A stretch of 64,000 nucleotides of DNA, taken from the NCBI GenBank assembly GCA_964036045.1, contig OZ038383.1:113495241-113559240 (forward strand), in the 5' to 3' direction. Positions 37,210-49,300 of the stretch are shown here, piece by piece. This stretch comes from Eutreptiella sp. 'Long Island Sound 2002' (Eukaryota; Euglenozoa; Euglenophyceae; Eutreptiales; Eutreptiaceae). The translations under genes were made by a program, and so were the position numbers. The notes under the pieces are model-generated. The model was not told the DNA's origin. It did not search any database and worked only from the letters and a program-made list of their open reading frames with translations. Positions within the stretch are counted from its first letter, which is position 1. Every line of letters begins with the position of its first letter.

Positions 37210-37348
37210 TTAGGCTTTTAGGGATCTAAAATGAGGTAAAGGGGGCTAAAAGGAGCTAAAGGGAGCTGAAGGGAGCTAAAGGGAGCTGAAGGGAGCTAAA
37301 GGGAGCTGAAGGAATGTGAAGGGAGGTAGAGGGAGCTAAAGGGATCTA
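37081..37348. repeat. Head-to-head inversion centre of the 10-bp satellite
   Basis: The left arm ends at 37,209 (TTTTAGATCCCT) and the right arm starts at 37,220 (AGGGATCTAAAA), with a 10-nt centre TTAGGCTTTT. One whole higher-order unit on each side, about 130 bp, is complementary with only about two mismatches. Beyond that, the order of units differs and only family-level similarity remains. The centre also creates a single TTTAGGG at 37,217-37,223. A long hairpin is possible on either strand. Confidence 0.93.
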
Positions 37349-40300
37349 AAATGAGGTAAAGGGAGCTAAAGGGAGCTGAAGGGAGCTAAAGGGAGCTAAA
37401 GGGAGCTGAAGGGAGCTAAAGGGAGCTGAAGGGAGCTGAAGGGAGCTGAAGGGAGCTGAAGGGAGCTAAAGGGAGCTGAAGGAATGTGAAGGGAGGTAGA
37501 GGTAGCTAAAGGGATCAAAAATGAGGTAAAGGGAGCTAAAGGGAGCTAAAGGGAGCTGAAGGGAGCTAAAGGGAGCTGAAGGGAGCTAAAGGGAGCTGAA
37601 GGGAGGTAAAGGGAGCTGGAGGAATGTGAAGGGAGGTAGAGGGAGCTAAAGGGATCTAAAATGAGGTAAAGGGGGCTAAAGGGAGCTAAAGGGTGCTGAA
37701 GGGAGCTAAAGGGAGCTGAAGGGAGCTAAAGGGAGCTGAAGGGAGCTAAAGGGAGCTGAAGGAATGTGAAGGGAGGTAGAGGGAGCTAAAGGGATCCAAA
37801 ATGAGGTAAAGGGAGCTAAAGGGAGCTAAAAGGAGGCTGAAGGGAGCTAAAGGGAGCTGAAGGGAGCTAAAGGGAGCTGAAGGGAGGTAAAGGGAGCTGA
37901 AGGAATGTGAAGGGAGGTAGAGGGAGCTAAAGGGATTTAAAATGAGATAAAGGGGGCTAAAAGGAGCTAAAGGGAGCTGAAGGGAGCTAAAGGGAGCTGA
38001 AGGGAGCTAAAAGGGGGCGGAAGGAATGTGAAGGGAGGTAGAGGGAGCTAAAGAGATCTAAAATGAGGTGAAGGTGGCTAAGGGGAGCTAAAGGGAGCTG
38101 AAGGGAGCTAAAGGGAGCTGAAGGGAGCTGAAGGGAGCTGAAGGGAGGTAAAGGGAGCTGAAGGAATGTGGAGGGAGGTAGAGGGAGCTAAAGGGATCTA
38201 AAATGAGGTAAAGGGAGCTAAAGGGAGCTAAAGAGAGCTGACGGGAGCTAAAGGGAGCTGGAAGGAGCTAAAGGGAGCTGAAGGAAGGCACAGGGAGCTG
38301 AAGGAATGTGAAGGGAGGTAGAGGGAGCCAAAGGGATCTAAAATGAGGTAAAGGGGGCTAAAAGGAGCTAAAGGGAGCTGGAGGGAGCTAAAGGGAGCTG
38401 AAGGGAGCTGAAGGGAGCTGAAGGGAGGTAAAGGGAGCCGAAGGAATGTGAAGGGAGGTAGAGGGAGCTAAAGGGATCTAAAATGAGGTAAAGGGAGCTA
38501 AAGGGAGCTAAAGGGAGCTGAAGGGAGCTGAAGGAATGTGAAAGGAGCTAAAGGGAGCTGAAGGGAGGTACAGAGAGCTGAAGGAATGTGAAGGGAGGTA
38601 GAGGGAGCTAAAGGGATCTAAAATGAGGTAAAGGGGGCCAAAAGGAGCTAAAGGGAGCTGAAGGGAGCTAAAGGGAGCTGAAGGGAGCTAAAGGGAGCTG
38701 AAGGGAGGTAAAGGGAGCTGAAAGAATGTGAAGGGAGGTAGAGGGAGCTAAAGGGATCTAAAATGAGGTAAAAGGAGGCTAAAGGGAGCTAGAGGGAGCT
38801 GAAGGGAGCTAAAGGGAGCTGAAGGGAGCTGAAGGGAGCGGAAGGGAGCTGAAGTGAGCTGAAGGGAGCTAAAGGAAGCTGAAGGAATGTGAAGGGAGGT
38901 AGAGGGAGCTAAAGGGATCTGAGATGAGGTAAAGGGAGCTAAAGGGAGCTAAAGGGAGTTGAAGGGAGCTAAAGGGAGCTGAAGGGAGCTAAAAGGAGCT
39001 GAAGGGAGGTAAAGGGAGCTGAAGGAATGTGAAGGGAGGTAGAGGGAGCTAAAGGGATCTAAAATGAGGTAAAGGGGGCCAAAAGGAGCTAAAGGGAGCT
39101 GAAGGGAGCTAAAGGGAGCTGAAGGGAGCTAAAGGGAGCTGAAGGGAGGTAAAGGGAGCTGAAGGAATGTGAAGGGAGGTAGAGGGAGCTAAAGGGATCT
39201 AAAATGAGGTAAAGGGAGCTAAAGGGAGCTAAAGTGAGCTGAAGGGAGGGAAAGGGAGCTGAAGGGAGCTGAAGGGAGCTGAAGGGAGCTAAAGTGAGCT
39301 GAAGGGAGCTAAAGGAAGCTGAAGGAATGTGAAGGGAGGTGGAGGGGGGTAAAAGGATCTGGAATGAGGTAAAGGGAGCTAAGGGGAGCTAAGGGGAGCT
39401 GATGGGAGCTGAAGGAAGCGGAAGGGAGCTAAAGGGAGCTGAAGGAATGTGAAGGGAGGTAGAGGCAGCTAAAGGGATCTAAAATGAGGTAAAGGGGGCT
39501 AAAAGAAGCTAAAGGGAGCTGAAGGGAGCTAAAGGGAGCTAAAGGAAGCTAAAGGGAGCTGAAGGGAGGTAAAGGGGGCTGAAGGAATGTGAAGGGAGGT
39601 AGAGGGAGCTAAAGGGATCTAAAATGAGTTAAAGGGGGCTAAAAGGAGCTAAAGGGAGCTGAAGGGAGCTAAAGGGAGCTGAGGGGAGCTAAAGGGAGCT
39701 GAAGGGAGCTGAAGGGAGCTGACGGAATGTGAAGGGAGGTAGAGGGAGCTAAAGGGATCTAAACTGAGGTAAAGGGAGCTAAAGGGAGCTAAAGGGAGCT
39801 GAAGGGAGCTAAAGGGAGCTGAAGGGAGCTAGAGCGAGCTGAAGGGAGCTAAAGGCAGCTGAAGGAATGTGAAGGGAGGTAGAGGGAGCTAAAGGGATCC
39901 AAAATGAGGTAAAGGGGGCTAAAAGGAGCTAAAGGGAGCTGAAGGGAGCTAAAGGGGGCTGAAGGGAGCTAAAGGGAGCTGAAAGAATGTGAAGGGAGGT
40001 AGAGTGAGCTAAAGGGATCTAAAATGAGGTAAAGGGAGCTAAAGGGAGCTGAAGGGAGCTAAAGGGAGCTAAAGGAAGCTGAAGGGAGCTGAAGAGAGGT
40101 AAAGGGAGCTGAAGGGAGCTAAAGGGAGCTAAAGGGAGCTAAAGGGAGCTGAAGGAATGTGAAGGGAGGTAGAGGGAGCTGAAGGGATCTAAAATGAGGT
40201 AAAGGGAGCTAAAGGGAGCTAAAGGGAGCTGAAGGGAGCTAAAGGGAGCTGAAGGGAGCTGAAGGGAGCTGAAGGGAGCTAAAGGGAGCTGAAGGAATGT

Positions 40301-43300
40301 GAAGGGAGGTAGAGGGACCTGAAGGGATCTAGAATGAGGTAAAGGGGGCTAAAAGGAGCTAAAGGGAGCTGAAGGGAGCTAAAGGGAGCTGAAGGGAGCT
40401 GAAGGGAGCTGAAGGGAGCTAAAGGGAGCCGAAGGAATGTGAAGGGGGGTAGAGGGAGCTAAAGGGATCTAAAATGAGGTGAGGGGGGCTAAAAGGAGCT
40501 AAAGGGAGCTGAAGGGAGCTAAAGGGAGCTGAAGGGAGCTAAAGGGAGCTGAAGGAATGTGAAGGGAGGGAGAGGGAGCTAAAGGGATCTGAAATGAGGT
40601 AAGGGGAGCTAAAGGGAGCTAAAGGGAGCTGAAGGGAGCTAGAGGGAGCTGAAGGGAGCTAAAGGGAGCTGAAGGGAGGTAAAGGGAGCTGAAGGAATGT
40701 GAAGGGAGGTGGAGGGAGCTAAAGGGATCTAAAATAAGGTTAAGGGGGCTAAAAGGAGCTAAAGGGAGCTGAAGGGAGCTAAAGGGAGCTGAAGGGAGCT
40801 AAAAGGGGGCCGAAGGAATGTGAAGGGAGGTAGAGGGAGCTAAAGGGATCTAAAAGGAGGTGAAGGGGGCTAAGGGGAGCTAAAGGGAGCTGAAGGGAGC
40901 TAAAGGGTGCTCAAGGGAGCTAAAGGGAGCTGAAGGGAGGTAAAGGGAGCTGAAGGAATGTGAAGGGAGGTAGAGGGAGCTAAAGGGATCTAAAATGAGG
41001 TAAAGGGGGCTAAAAGGAGCTAAATGGAGCTGAAGGGAGCTAAAGGAAGCTGAATGGGGCTAAGGGGAGCTGGAGGGAGCTAAAGGGAGCTGAAGGAATG
41101 TGAAGGGAGGTACAGGGAGCTAAAGGGATCTAAAATGAGGTAAAGGGAGCTAAAGGGAGCTAAAGGGAGCTGAAGGGAGCTAAAGGGAGCTGAAGGGAGC
41201 TGAAGGGAGCTGAAGGGAGCTAAAGTGAGCTGAAGGGAGCTAAAGGGAGCTGAAGGAATGTGAAGGGAGGTGGAGGGAGCTAAAGGGATCTAAAATGAGG
41301 TAAAGGGAGCTAAAGGGTGCTAAAGGGAGCTGAAGGGAGCTAAAGGAAGCTGAAGGGAGCTAAAGGGAGCTGAAGGGAGCTGAAGGGGGGTAAAGGGAGC
41401 TCAAGGAATGTGAAGGGAGGTGTAGGGAGATAAAGGGATCTAACATGAGGTAAAGGGGGCTAAAAGGAGCTAAAGGGAGCTGAAGGGAGCTAAAGGGAGC
41501 TGAAGGGAGCTAAAGGGAGCTGAAGGAATGTGAAGAGAGGTAGAGGGAGCTAAAGGGATCTAAAATGAGGTAAAGGGGGCTAAAAGGAGCTAAAGGGAGC
41601 TGAAGGGAGCTAAAGGGAGCTAAAGGGAGCTAAAGGGAGCTGAAGGGAGGTAAAGGGAGCTGAAGGAATGTGGAGGGAGGTAGAGGGAGCTAAAGGGATC
41701 TAAAATGAGGTAAAGGGGGCTAAAAGGAGCTAAAGGGAGCTGAAGGGAGCTAAAGGGAGCTGAAGGGAGCTAAAGGGAGCTGAAGGAATGTGAAGGGAGG
41801 TAGAGGGAGCTAAAGGGATCTAAAATGAGGTAAAGAGAGCTGAAGGGAGCTAAAGGGAGCTAAAGGGAGCTAAAGGGAGCTGAAGGGAGGTAAAGGGAGC
41901 TGAAGGAATGTGGAGGGAGGTAGAGGGAGCTAAAGGGATCTAAAATGAGGTAAAGCGGGCTAAAAGGAGCTAAAGGGAGCTGAAGGGAGCTAAAGGGAGC
42001 TGAAGGGAGCTAAAGGGAGCTGAAGGAATGTGAAGGGAGGTAGAGGGAGCTAAAGGGATCTAAAATGGGGTAAAGAGAGCTGAAGGGAGCTAAAGGGGGC
42101 TAAAAGGAGCTAAAGGGAGCTGAAGGGAGCTAAAGGGAGCTGGAGGGAGCTAAAGGGAGCTGAAGGGAGCTAAAGGGAGCTGAAGAAATGTGGAGGGAGG
42201 TAGAGGAAGCTAAAGGGATCTAAAATGAGGTAAAGGGAGCTTAAGGGAGCTAAAGGGAGCTGAAGGAAGCTAAAGGGAGCTGAAGGGAGCTAAAGGGAGC
42301 TGAAGGGAGGTAAAGGGAGCTGAAGGAATGTGAAGGGAGGTAGAGGGAGCTAAAGGGATCTAAAATGAGGTAAAGGGGGCTAAAAGAAGCTAAAGGGAGC
42401 TGAAGGGAGCTGAAGGGAGCTGGAGGGAGCTAAAGGGAGCTGGAGGGGGGGAAAGGGAGCTGAAGGAATGTGAAGGGAGGTAGAGGGAGCTAAAGGGATT
42501 TAAAATGAGGTAAGGGGGGCTAAAAGGAGCTAAAGGGAGCTGAAGGGAGCTAAAGGGAGCTGAAGGGAGCTAAAGGGAGCTGAAGGAATGTGAAGGGGGG
42601 TAGAGGGATCTAAAGGGATCTAAAATGAGGTAAAGGGGGCTAAAGAGAGCTGAAGGGAGCTGAAGGGAGCTAAAGGGAGCTGAAGGGAGCTGAAGGGAGC
42701 TGAAGGGAGGTAAAGGGAGCTGAAGGAATGTGAAGGGAGGTAGAGGGAGCTAAAGGGATCTAAAATGAGGTAAAGGGGGCTAAAAGGGGCTAAAGGGAGC
42801 TGAAGGGAGCTAAAGGGAGCTGAAGGGAGCTAAAGGGAGCTGAAGGAATGTGAAGGGAGGTAGAGGGAGCTAAAAGGATCTAAAATGAGGTAAAGGGAGC
42901 TGAAGGGAGCTAAAGGGAGCTGAAGGGAGCTAAAGGGAGCTAAAGGGAGCTAAAGGGAGCTGAAGGGAGGTAAAGGGAGCTGAAGGAATGTGAAGGGAGG
43001 TAGAGGGAGCTAAAGGGATCTAAAATGAGTTAAAGGGGGCTAAAAGGAGCTAAAGGGAGCTGAAGGGAGCTAAAGGGAGCTGAAGGGAGCTGAAGGGAGC
43101 TGAAGGAATGTAAAAGAAGGCAGAGGGAGCTAAAGGGATCTAAAATGAGGTAAAGGGAGCTAAAGGGAGCTAAAGGGAGCTGAAGGGAGCTGAAGGGAGC
43201 TGAAGGGAGCTAAAGGGAGCTGAAGGGAGCTAAAGGGAGCTGAAGGAATGTGAAGGGAGGTAGAGGGAGCTAAAGGGGCCTAAATGAGGTAAAGGGAGCT

Positions 43301-46300
43301 TAAGGGAGCTAAAGGGAGCTGAAGGGAGCTGAAGGGAGGTAAAGGGAGCTGAAGGAATGTGAAGGGAGGTAGAGGGAGCTAAAGGGATCTAAAATGAGGT
43401 AAAGGGTGCTAAAAGAAGCTAAAGGGACCTGAAGGGAGCTAAAGGGAGCTTGAGGGGGGGAAGGGGAGCTGAAGGAATGTGAAGTGAGGTAGAGGGAGCT
43501 AAAGGGATCTAAAATGAGGTAAGGGGGGCTAAAAGGAGCTAAAGGGAGCTGAAGGGAGCTAAAGGGAGCTGAAGGGAGCTAGAGGGAGCTGAAGGAATGT
43601 GAAGGGGGGTAGAGGGAGCTAAATGGATCTAAAATGAGGTAAAGGGGGCTAAAGGGAGCTGAAGGGGGCTGTGGGGGGGGCTAAGGGGAGCTGAAGGGAG
43701 CTAAAGGGAGCTGAAGGGAGCTAAAGGGAGCTGAAGGAATGTGAAGGGAGGTAGAGGGAGCTAAAGGGATCTAAAATGAGGTAAAGGGGGCTAAAAGGAG
43801 CTAAAGAGAGCTGAAGGGAGCTAAAGGGAGCTGAAGGGAGCTAAAGGAAGCTGAAGGAATGTGAAGGGAGGTAGAGGGAGCTAAAGGGATCTAAAATGAG
43901 GTAAAGGGAGCTAAAGGGAGCTAAAGGGAGCTGAAGGGAGCTAAAGGGAGCTAAAGGGAGCTGAAGGGAGCTGAAGGGAGGTAAAGGGAGCTGAAGGAAT
44001 GTGAAGGGAGGTAGAGGGAGCTAAAGGGATCTAAAATGAGTTAAAGGGGGCTAAAAGGAGCTAAAGGGAGCTGGAGGGAGCTAAAGGGAGCTGAAGGGAG
44101 CTAAAGGGGGCTGAAGGAATGTGAAGGGAGGTAGAGGGAGCTAAAGGGATCTAAAATGAGGTAAAGGGAGCTAAAGGGAGCTGAAGGGAGCTAAAGGGAG
44201 CTAAAGGGAGCTGAAGGGAGCTGAAGGGAGGTAAAAGGAGCTGAAAGGGAGCTAAAGGGAGCTGAAGGGAGCTAAAGGGAGCTGAAGGGAGCTGAAGGGA
44301 GCTGAAGGAATGTGAAGGGAGGTGGAGGGAGCTAAAGGGATCTAAAATGAGGTAAAGGGAGCTAAAGGGAGCTAAAGGGAGCTGAAGGGAGCTAAAGGGA
44401 GCTGAAGGGAGCTAAAGGGAGCTGAAGGGAGTTAAAGGGAGCTGAAGGAATGTGAAGGGAGGTAGAGGGAGCTAAAGGGATCTAAAATGAGGTAGAGGGG
44501 GCTAAAAGGAGCTAAAGGGAGCTGAAGGGAGCTAAAGGGAGCTGAAGGGAGGTAAAGGGAGCTGAAGGAATGTGAAGGGAGGTAGAGGGAGCTAAAGTGA
44601 TCTAAAATGAGGTAAAGGGAGCTAAAGGGAGCTAAAGGGAGCTGAAGGGAGCTAAAGGGAGCTGAAGGGAGCTGAAGGGAGCTAAAAGGAGCTCAAGGGA
44701 GCTAAAGGGAGCTGAAGGGAGTTAAAGGGAGCTGAAGGAATGTGAAGGGAGGTAGAGGGAGCTAAAGGGATCTAAAATGAGGTAGAGGGAGCTAAAGGGA
44801 GCTGACGGGAGCTAAAGGGAGCTAAAGGGAGCTGAAGGGAGCTGAAGGGAGGTAAAGAGAGCTGAAGGGAGCTAAAGGGAGCTGAAGGGAGCTAAAGGGA
44901 GCTGAAGGAATGTGAAGGGAGGTAGGGGGAGCTAAAGGGATCTAAAATGAGGTAAAGGGAGCTAAAGGGAGCTGAAGGGAGCTAAAGGGAGCTGAAGGGA
45001 GCTAAAGGGAGCTGAAGGGAGCTAAAGGGAGCTGAAGAGAGCTAAGGGGAGCTGAAGGGAGGTGAAGGGAGCTGAAGGAATGTGAAGGGAGGTAGAGGGA
45101 GCTAAAGGGATCTAAAATGAGGTAAAGGGGGCTAAAAGGAGCTAAAGGGTGCTGAAGGGAGCTAAAGAAAGCTGAAGGGAGCTAAAGGGAGCTGAAGGGA
45201 GCTAAAGGGAGCTGAAGGAATGTGAAGGGAGGTAGAGGGAGCTAAAGGGATCTAAAATGAGTTAAAGGGGGCTAAAAGGAGCTAAAGGGAGCTGAAGGGA
45301 GCTAAAGGGAGCTGAAGGGAGCTAAAGGGAGCTGAAGGAATGTGAAGGGAGGTAGAGGGAGCTAAAGGGATCTAAAATGAGGTAAAGGGAGCTAAAGGGA
45401 GCTAAAGGGAGCTAAAGGGAGCTAAGGGGAGCTGAAGGGAGCTGAAGGGAGGTAAAGGGAGCTGAAAGGGAGCTAAAGGGAGCTGAAGGGAGCTAAAGGG
45501 AGCTGAAGGAATGTGAAGGGAGGTAGAGGGAGCTAAAGGGATCTAAAATGAGGTAAAGGGAGCTAAAGGGAGCTAAAGGGAGCTGAAGGGAGCTAAAGGG
45601 AGCTGAAGGGAGCTAAAGGGAGCTGAAGGGAGTTAAAGGGAGCTGAAGGAATGTGAAGGGAGGTGGAGGGAGCTAAAGGGATCTAAAATGAGGTAAAGGG
45701 AGCTAAAGGGAGCTAAAGGGAGCTGAAGGGAGCTAAAGGGAGCTGAAGGGAGCTAAAGGGAGCTGAAGGGAGTTAAAGGGAGCTGAAGGAATGTGAAGGG
45801 AGGTAGAGGGAGCTAAAGTGATCTAAAATGAGGTAAAGGGAGCTGAAGGGAGCTAAAGGGAGCTGAAGGGAGCTGAAGGGAGCTAAAAGGAGCTCAAGGG
45901 AGCTAAAGGGAGCTGAAGGGAGTTAAAGGGAGCTGAAGGAATGTGAAGGGAGGTAGAGGGAGCTAAAGGGATCTAAAATGAGGTAGAGGGGGCTAAAAGG
46001 AGCTAAAGGGAGCTGAAGGGAGCTAAAGGGAGCTGAAGGGAGTTAAAGGGAGCTGAAGGAATGTGAAGGGAGGTAGAGGGAGCTAAAGGGATCTAAAATG
46101 AGGTAAAGGGAGCTAAAGGGAGCTGAAGGGAGCTAAAGGGAGCTAAAGGGAGCTGAAGGGAGCTGAAGGGAGGTAAAGAGAGCTGAAGGGAGCTAAAGGG
46201 AGCTGAAGGGAGCTAAAGGGAGCTGAAGGAACCTGAAGGGAGGTAGAGGGAGCTAAAGGGATCTAAAATGAGGTAAAGGGAGCTAAGAGGAGCTGAAGGG

Positions 46301-49300
46301 AGCTAAAGGGAGCTGAAGGGAGCTAAAGGGAGCTGAAGGGAGCTTAAGGGAGCTGAAGGGAGCTAAGGGGAGCTGAAGCGAGGTGAAGGGAGCTGAAGGA
46401 ATGTGAAGGGAGGTAGAGGGAGCTAAAGGGATCTAAAATGAGGTAAAGGGGGCTAAAAGGAGCTAAAGGGTGCTGAAGGGAGCTAAAGAAAGCTGAAGGG
46501 AGCTAAAGGGAGCTGAAGGGAGCTAAAGGGAGCTGAAGGAATGTGAAGGGGGGTAGAGGGAGCTAAAGGGATCTAAAATGAGGTAACGAGGGCTAAAGGG
46601 AGCTGAAGGGAGCTGAAGGGAGCTAAAGGGAGCTGAAGGGAGCTAAAGGGAGCTGAAGGGAGGTAAAGGGAGCTGAAGGAATGTGAAGGGAGGTAGAGGG
46701 AGCTAAAGGGATCTAAAATGAGGTAAAGGGGGCTAAAAGGAGCTAAAGGGAGCTGAAGGGAGCTAAAGGGATCTGAAGGGAGCTAAAGGGAGCTGAAGGA
46801 ATGTGAAGGGAGGTAGGGGGAGCTAAAGGGATCTAAAATGAGGTAAAGGGAGCTAAAGGGAGCTAAAAGGAGGCTGAAGGGAGCTAAAGGGAGCTAAAGG
46901 GAGCTAAAGGGAGCTGGAGGGAGCTAGAGGGAGCTGAAGGAATGTGGAAGGAGGTAGAGGGAGCTAAAGGTATCTAAAATGAGTTAAAGGGGGCTAAAAG
47001 AAGCTAAAGGGAGCTGAAGGGAGCTAAAGGGAGCTGAAGGGAGCTAAAGGGAGCTAAAGGGAGCTGAAGGGAGCTGAAGGGAGGTAAAGGGAGCTGAAAG
47101 GGAGCTAAAGGGAGCTGAAGGGAGCTGAAGGGAGCTAAAGGGAGCTGAAGGGAGCTGAAGGGAGGTAAAGGGAGCTGAAAGGGAGCTAAAGGGAGCTGAA
47201 GGGAGCTAAAGGGAGCTGAAGGGAGCTAAAGGGAGCTGAAGGAATGTGAAGGGAGGTGGAGGGAGCTAAAGGGATCTAAAATGAGGTAAAGGGAGCTAAA
47301 GGGAGCTAAAGGGAGCTGAAGGGAGCTAAAGGGAGCTGAAGGGAGCTAAAGGGAGCTGAAGGGAGTTAAAGGGAGCTGAAGGAATGTGAAGGGAGGTAGA
47401 GGGAGCTAAAGGGATATAAAATGAGGTAGAGGGGGCTAAAAGGAGCTAAAGGGAGGTGAAGGGAGCTAAAGGGAGCTGGAGGGGGGGAAAGGGAGCTGAA
47501 GGAATGTGAAGGGAGGTAGAGGGAGCTAAAGGGATCTAAAATGAGGTAAGGGGGGCTAAAAGGAGCTAAAGGGAGCTGAAGGGAGCTAAAGGGAGCTGAA
47601 GGGAGCTAAAGGGAGCTGAAGGAATGTGAAGGCGGGTAGAGGGAGCTAAAGGGATCTAAAATGAGGTAAAGGGGGCTAAAGGGAGCTGAAGGGAGCTGAA
47701 GGGAGCTAAAGGGAGCTGAAGGGAGCTGAAGGGAGCTGAAGGGAGGTAAGGGGAGCTGAAGGAATGTGAAGGGAGGTAGAGGGAGCTAAAGGGATCTAAA
47801 ATGAGGTAAAGGGGGCTAAAAGGAGCTAAAGGGAGCTGAAGGGAGCTAAAGGGAGCTGAAGGGAGCTAAAGGGAGCTGAAAGAATGTGAAGGGAGGTAGA
47901 GGGAGCTAAAGGGATCTAAAATGAGGTAAAGGGAGCTAAAGGGAGCTAAAAGGAGGCTGAAGGGAGCTAAAGGGAGCTAAAGGGAGCTAAAGGGAGCTGA
48001 AGGGAGCTAAGGGGAACTGAAGGAATGTGAAAGGAGGTAGAGGGAGCTAAAGGGATCTAAAATGAGTTAAAGGGGGCTAAAAGGAGCTAAAGGGAGCTGA
48101 AGGGAGCTAAAGGCAGCTGAAGGGAGCTAAAGGGAGCTAAAGGGAGCTGACGGGAGCTGAAGGGAGGTAAAGGGAGCTGAAAGGGAGCTAAAGGGAGCTG
48201 AAGGGAGCTGAAGGGAGCTAAAGGGAGCTGAAGGGAGCTGAAGGGAGGTAAAGGGAGCTGAAAGGGAGCTAAAGGGAGCTGAAGGGAGCTAAAGGGAGCT
48301 GAAGGGAGCTAAAGGGTGCTGAAGGAATGTGAAGGGAGGTAGAGGGAGCAAAAGGGATCTAAAATGAGGTAGAGGGGGCTAAAAGGAGCTAAAGGGAGCT
48401 GAAAGGAGCTGGAGGGAGCTGAAGGGAGCTAAAGGGAGCTGAAGGAATGTGAAGGGAGGTGGAGGGAGCTAAAGTGATCTACAATGAGGTAAAGGGAGCT
48501 AAAGGGAGCTAAAGGGAGCTGAAGGGAGCTAAAGGGAGCTGAAGGGATCTGAAATGAGGTAAAGGGGGCTAAAGGGAGCTAAAGGGAGCTGAAGGGAGCT
48601 AAATGGGATCTGAAATGAGGTAAAGGGGGCTAAAGGGAGCTAAAGGGAGCTGAAGGGAGCTAAAGGGAGCTGAAGGGAGCTAAAGGGAGCTGAAGGGAGT
48701 TAAAGGGAGCTGAAGGAATGTGAAGGGAGGTAGAGGGAGCTAAAGGGATCTAAAATGAGGTAACGGGAGCTAAAGGGAGCTGAAGGGAGCTAAAGGGAGC
48801 TAAGTGGAGCTGAAGGGAGCTAAAGGGAGGTAAAGGGAGCTGAAGGGAGCTGAAGGGAGCTGAAAGGAGCTAAAGGGTGCTGAAGGAATGTGAAGGGAGG
48901 TGGAGGGAGCTAAAGGGATCTAAAATGAGGTAAAGGGAGCTAAAGGGAGCTAAAGGGAGCTGAAGGGAGCTAAAGGGAGCTGAAGGGAGCTAAAGGGAGC
49001 TGAAGGGAGTTAAAGGGAGCTGAAGGAATGTGAAGGGAGGTAGAGGGAGCAAAAGGGATCTAAAATGAGGTAGAGGGGGCTAAAAGGAGCTAAAGGGAGC
49101 TGAAAGGAGCTAAAGGGAGCTGAAGGGAGCTAAAGGGAGCTGAAGGAATGTGAAGGGAGCTGGAGGGAGCTAAAGTGATCTACAATGAGGTAAAGGGAGC
49201 TAAAGGGAGCTAAAGGGAGCTGAAGGGAGCTAAAGGGAGCTGAAGGGAGCTTAAGGGAGCTGAAGGGAGTTAAAGGGAGCTGAAGGAATGTGAAGGGAGG

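Noticed and set aside
37217-37223. TTTAGGG, a plant-type telomere unit, at the inversion centre
   Set aside because: Only one copy, easily produced by the satellite's own TTTTAG and AGGG at the junction.
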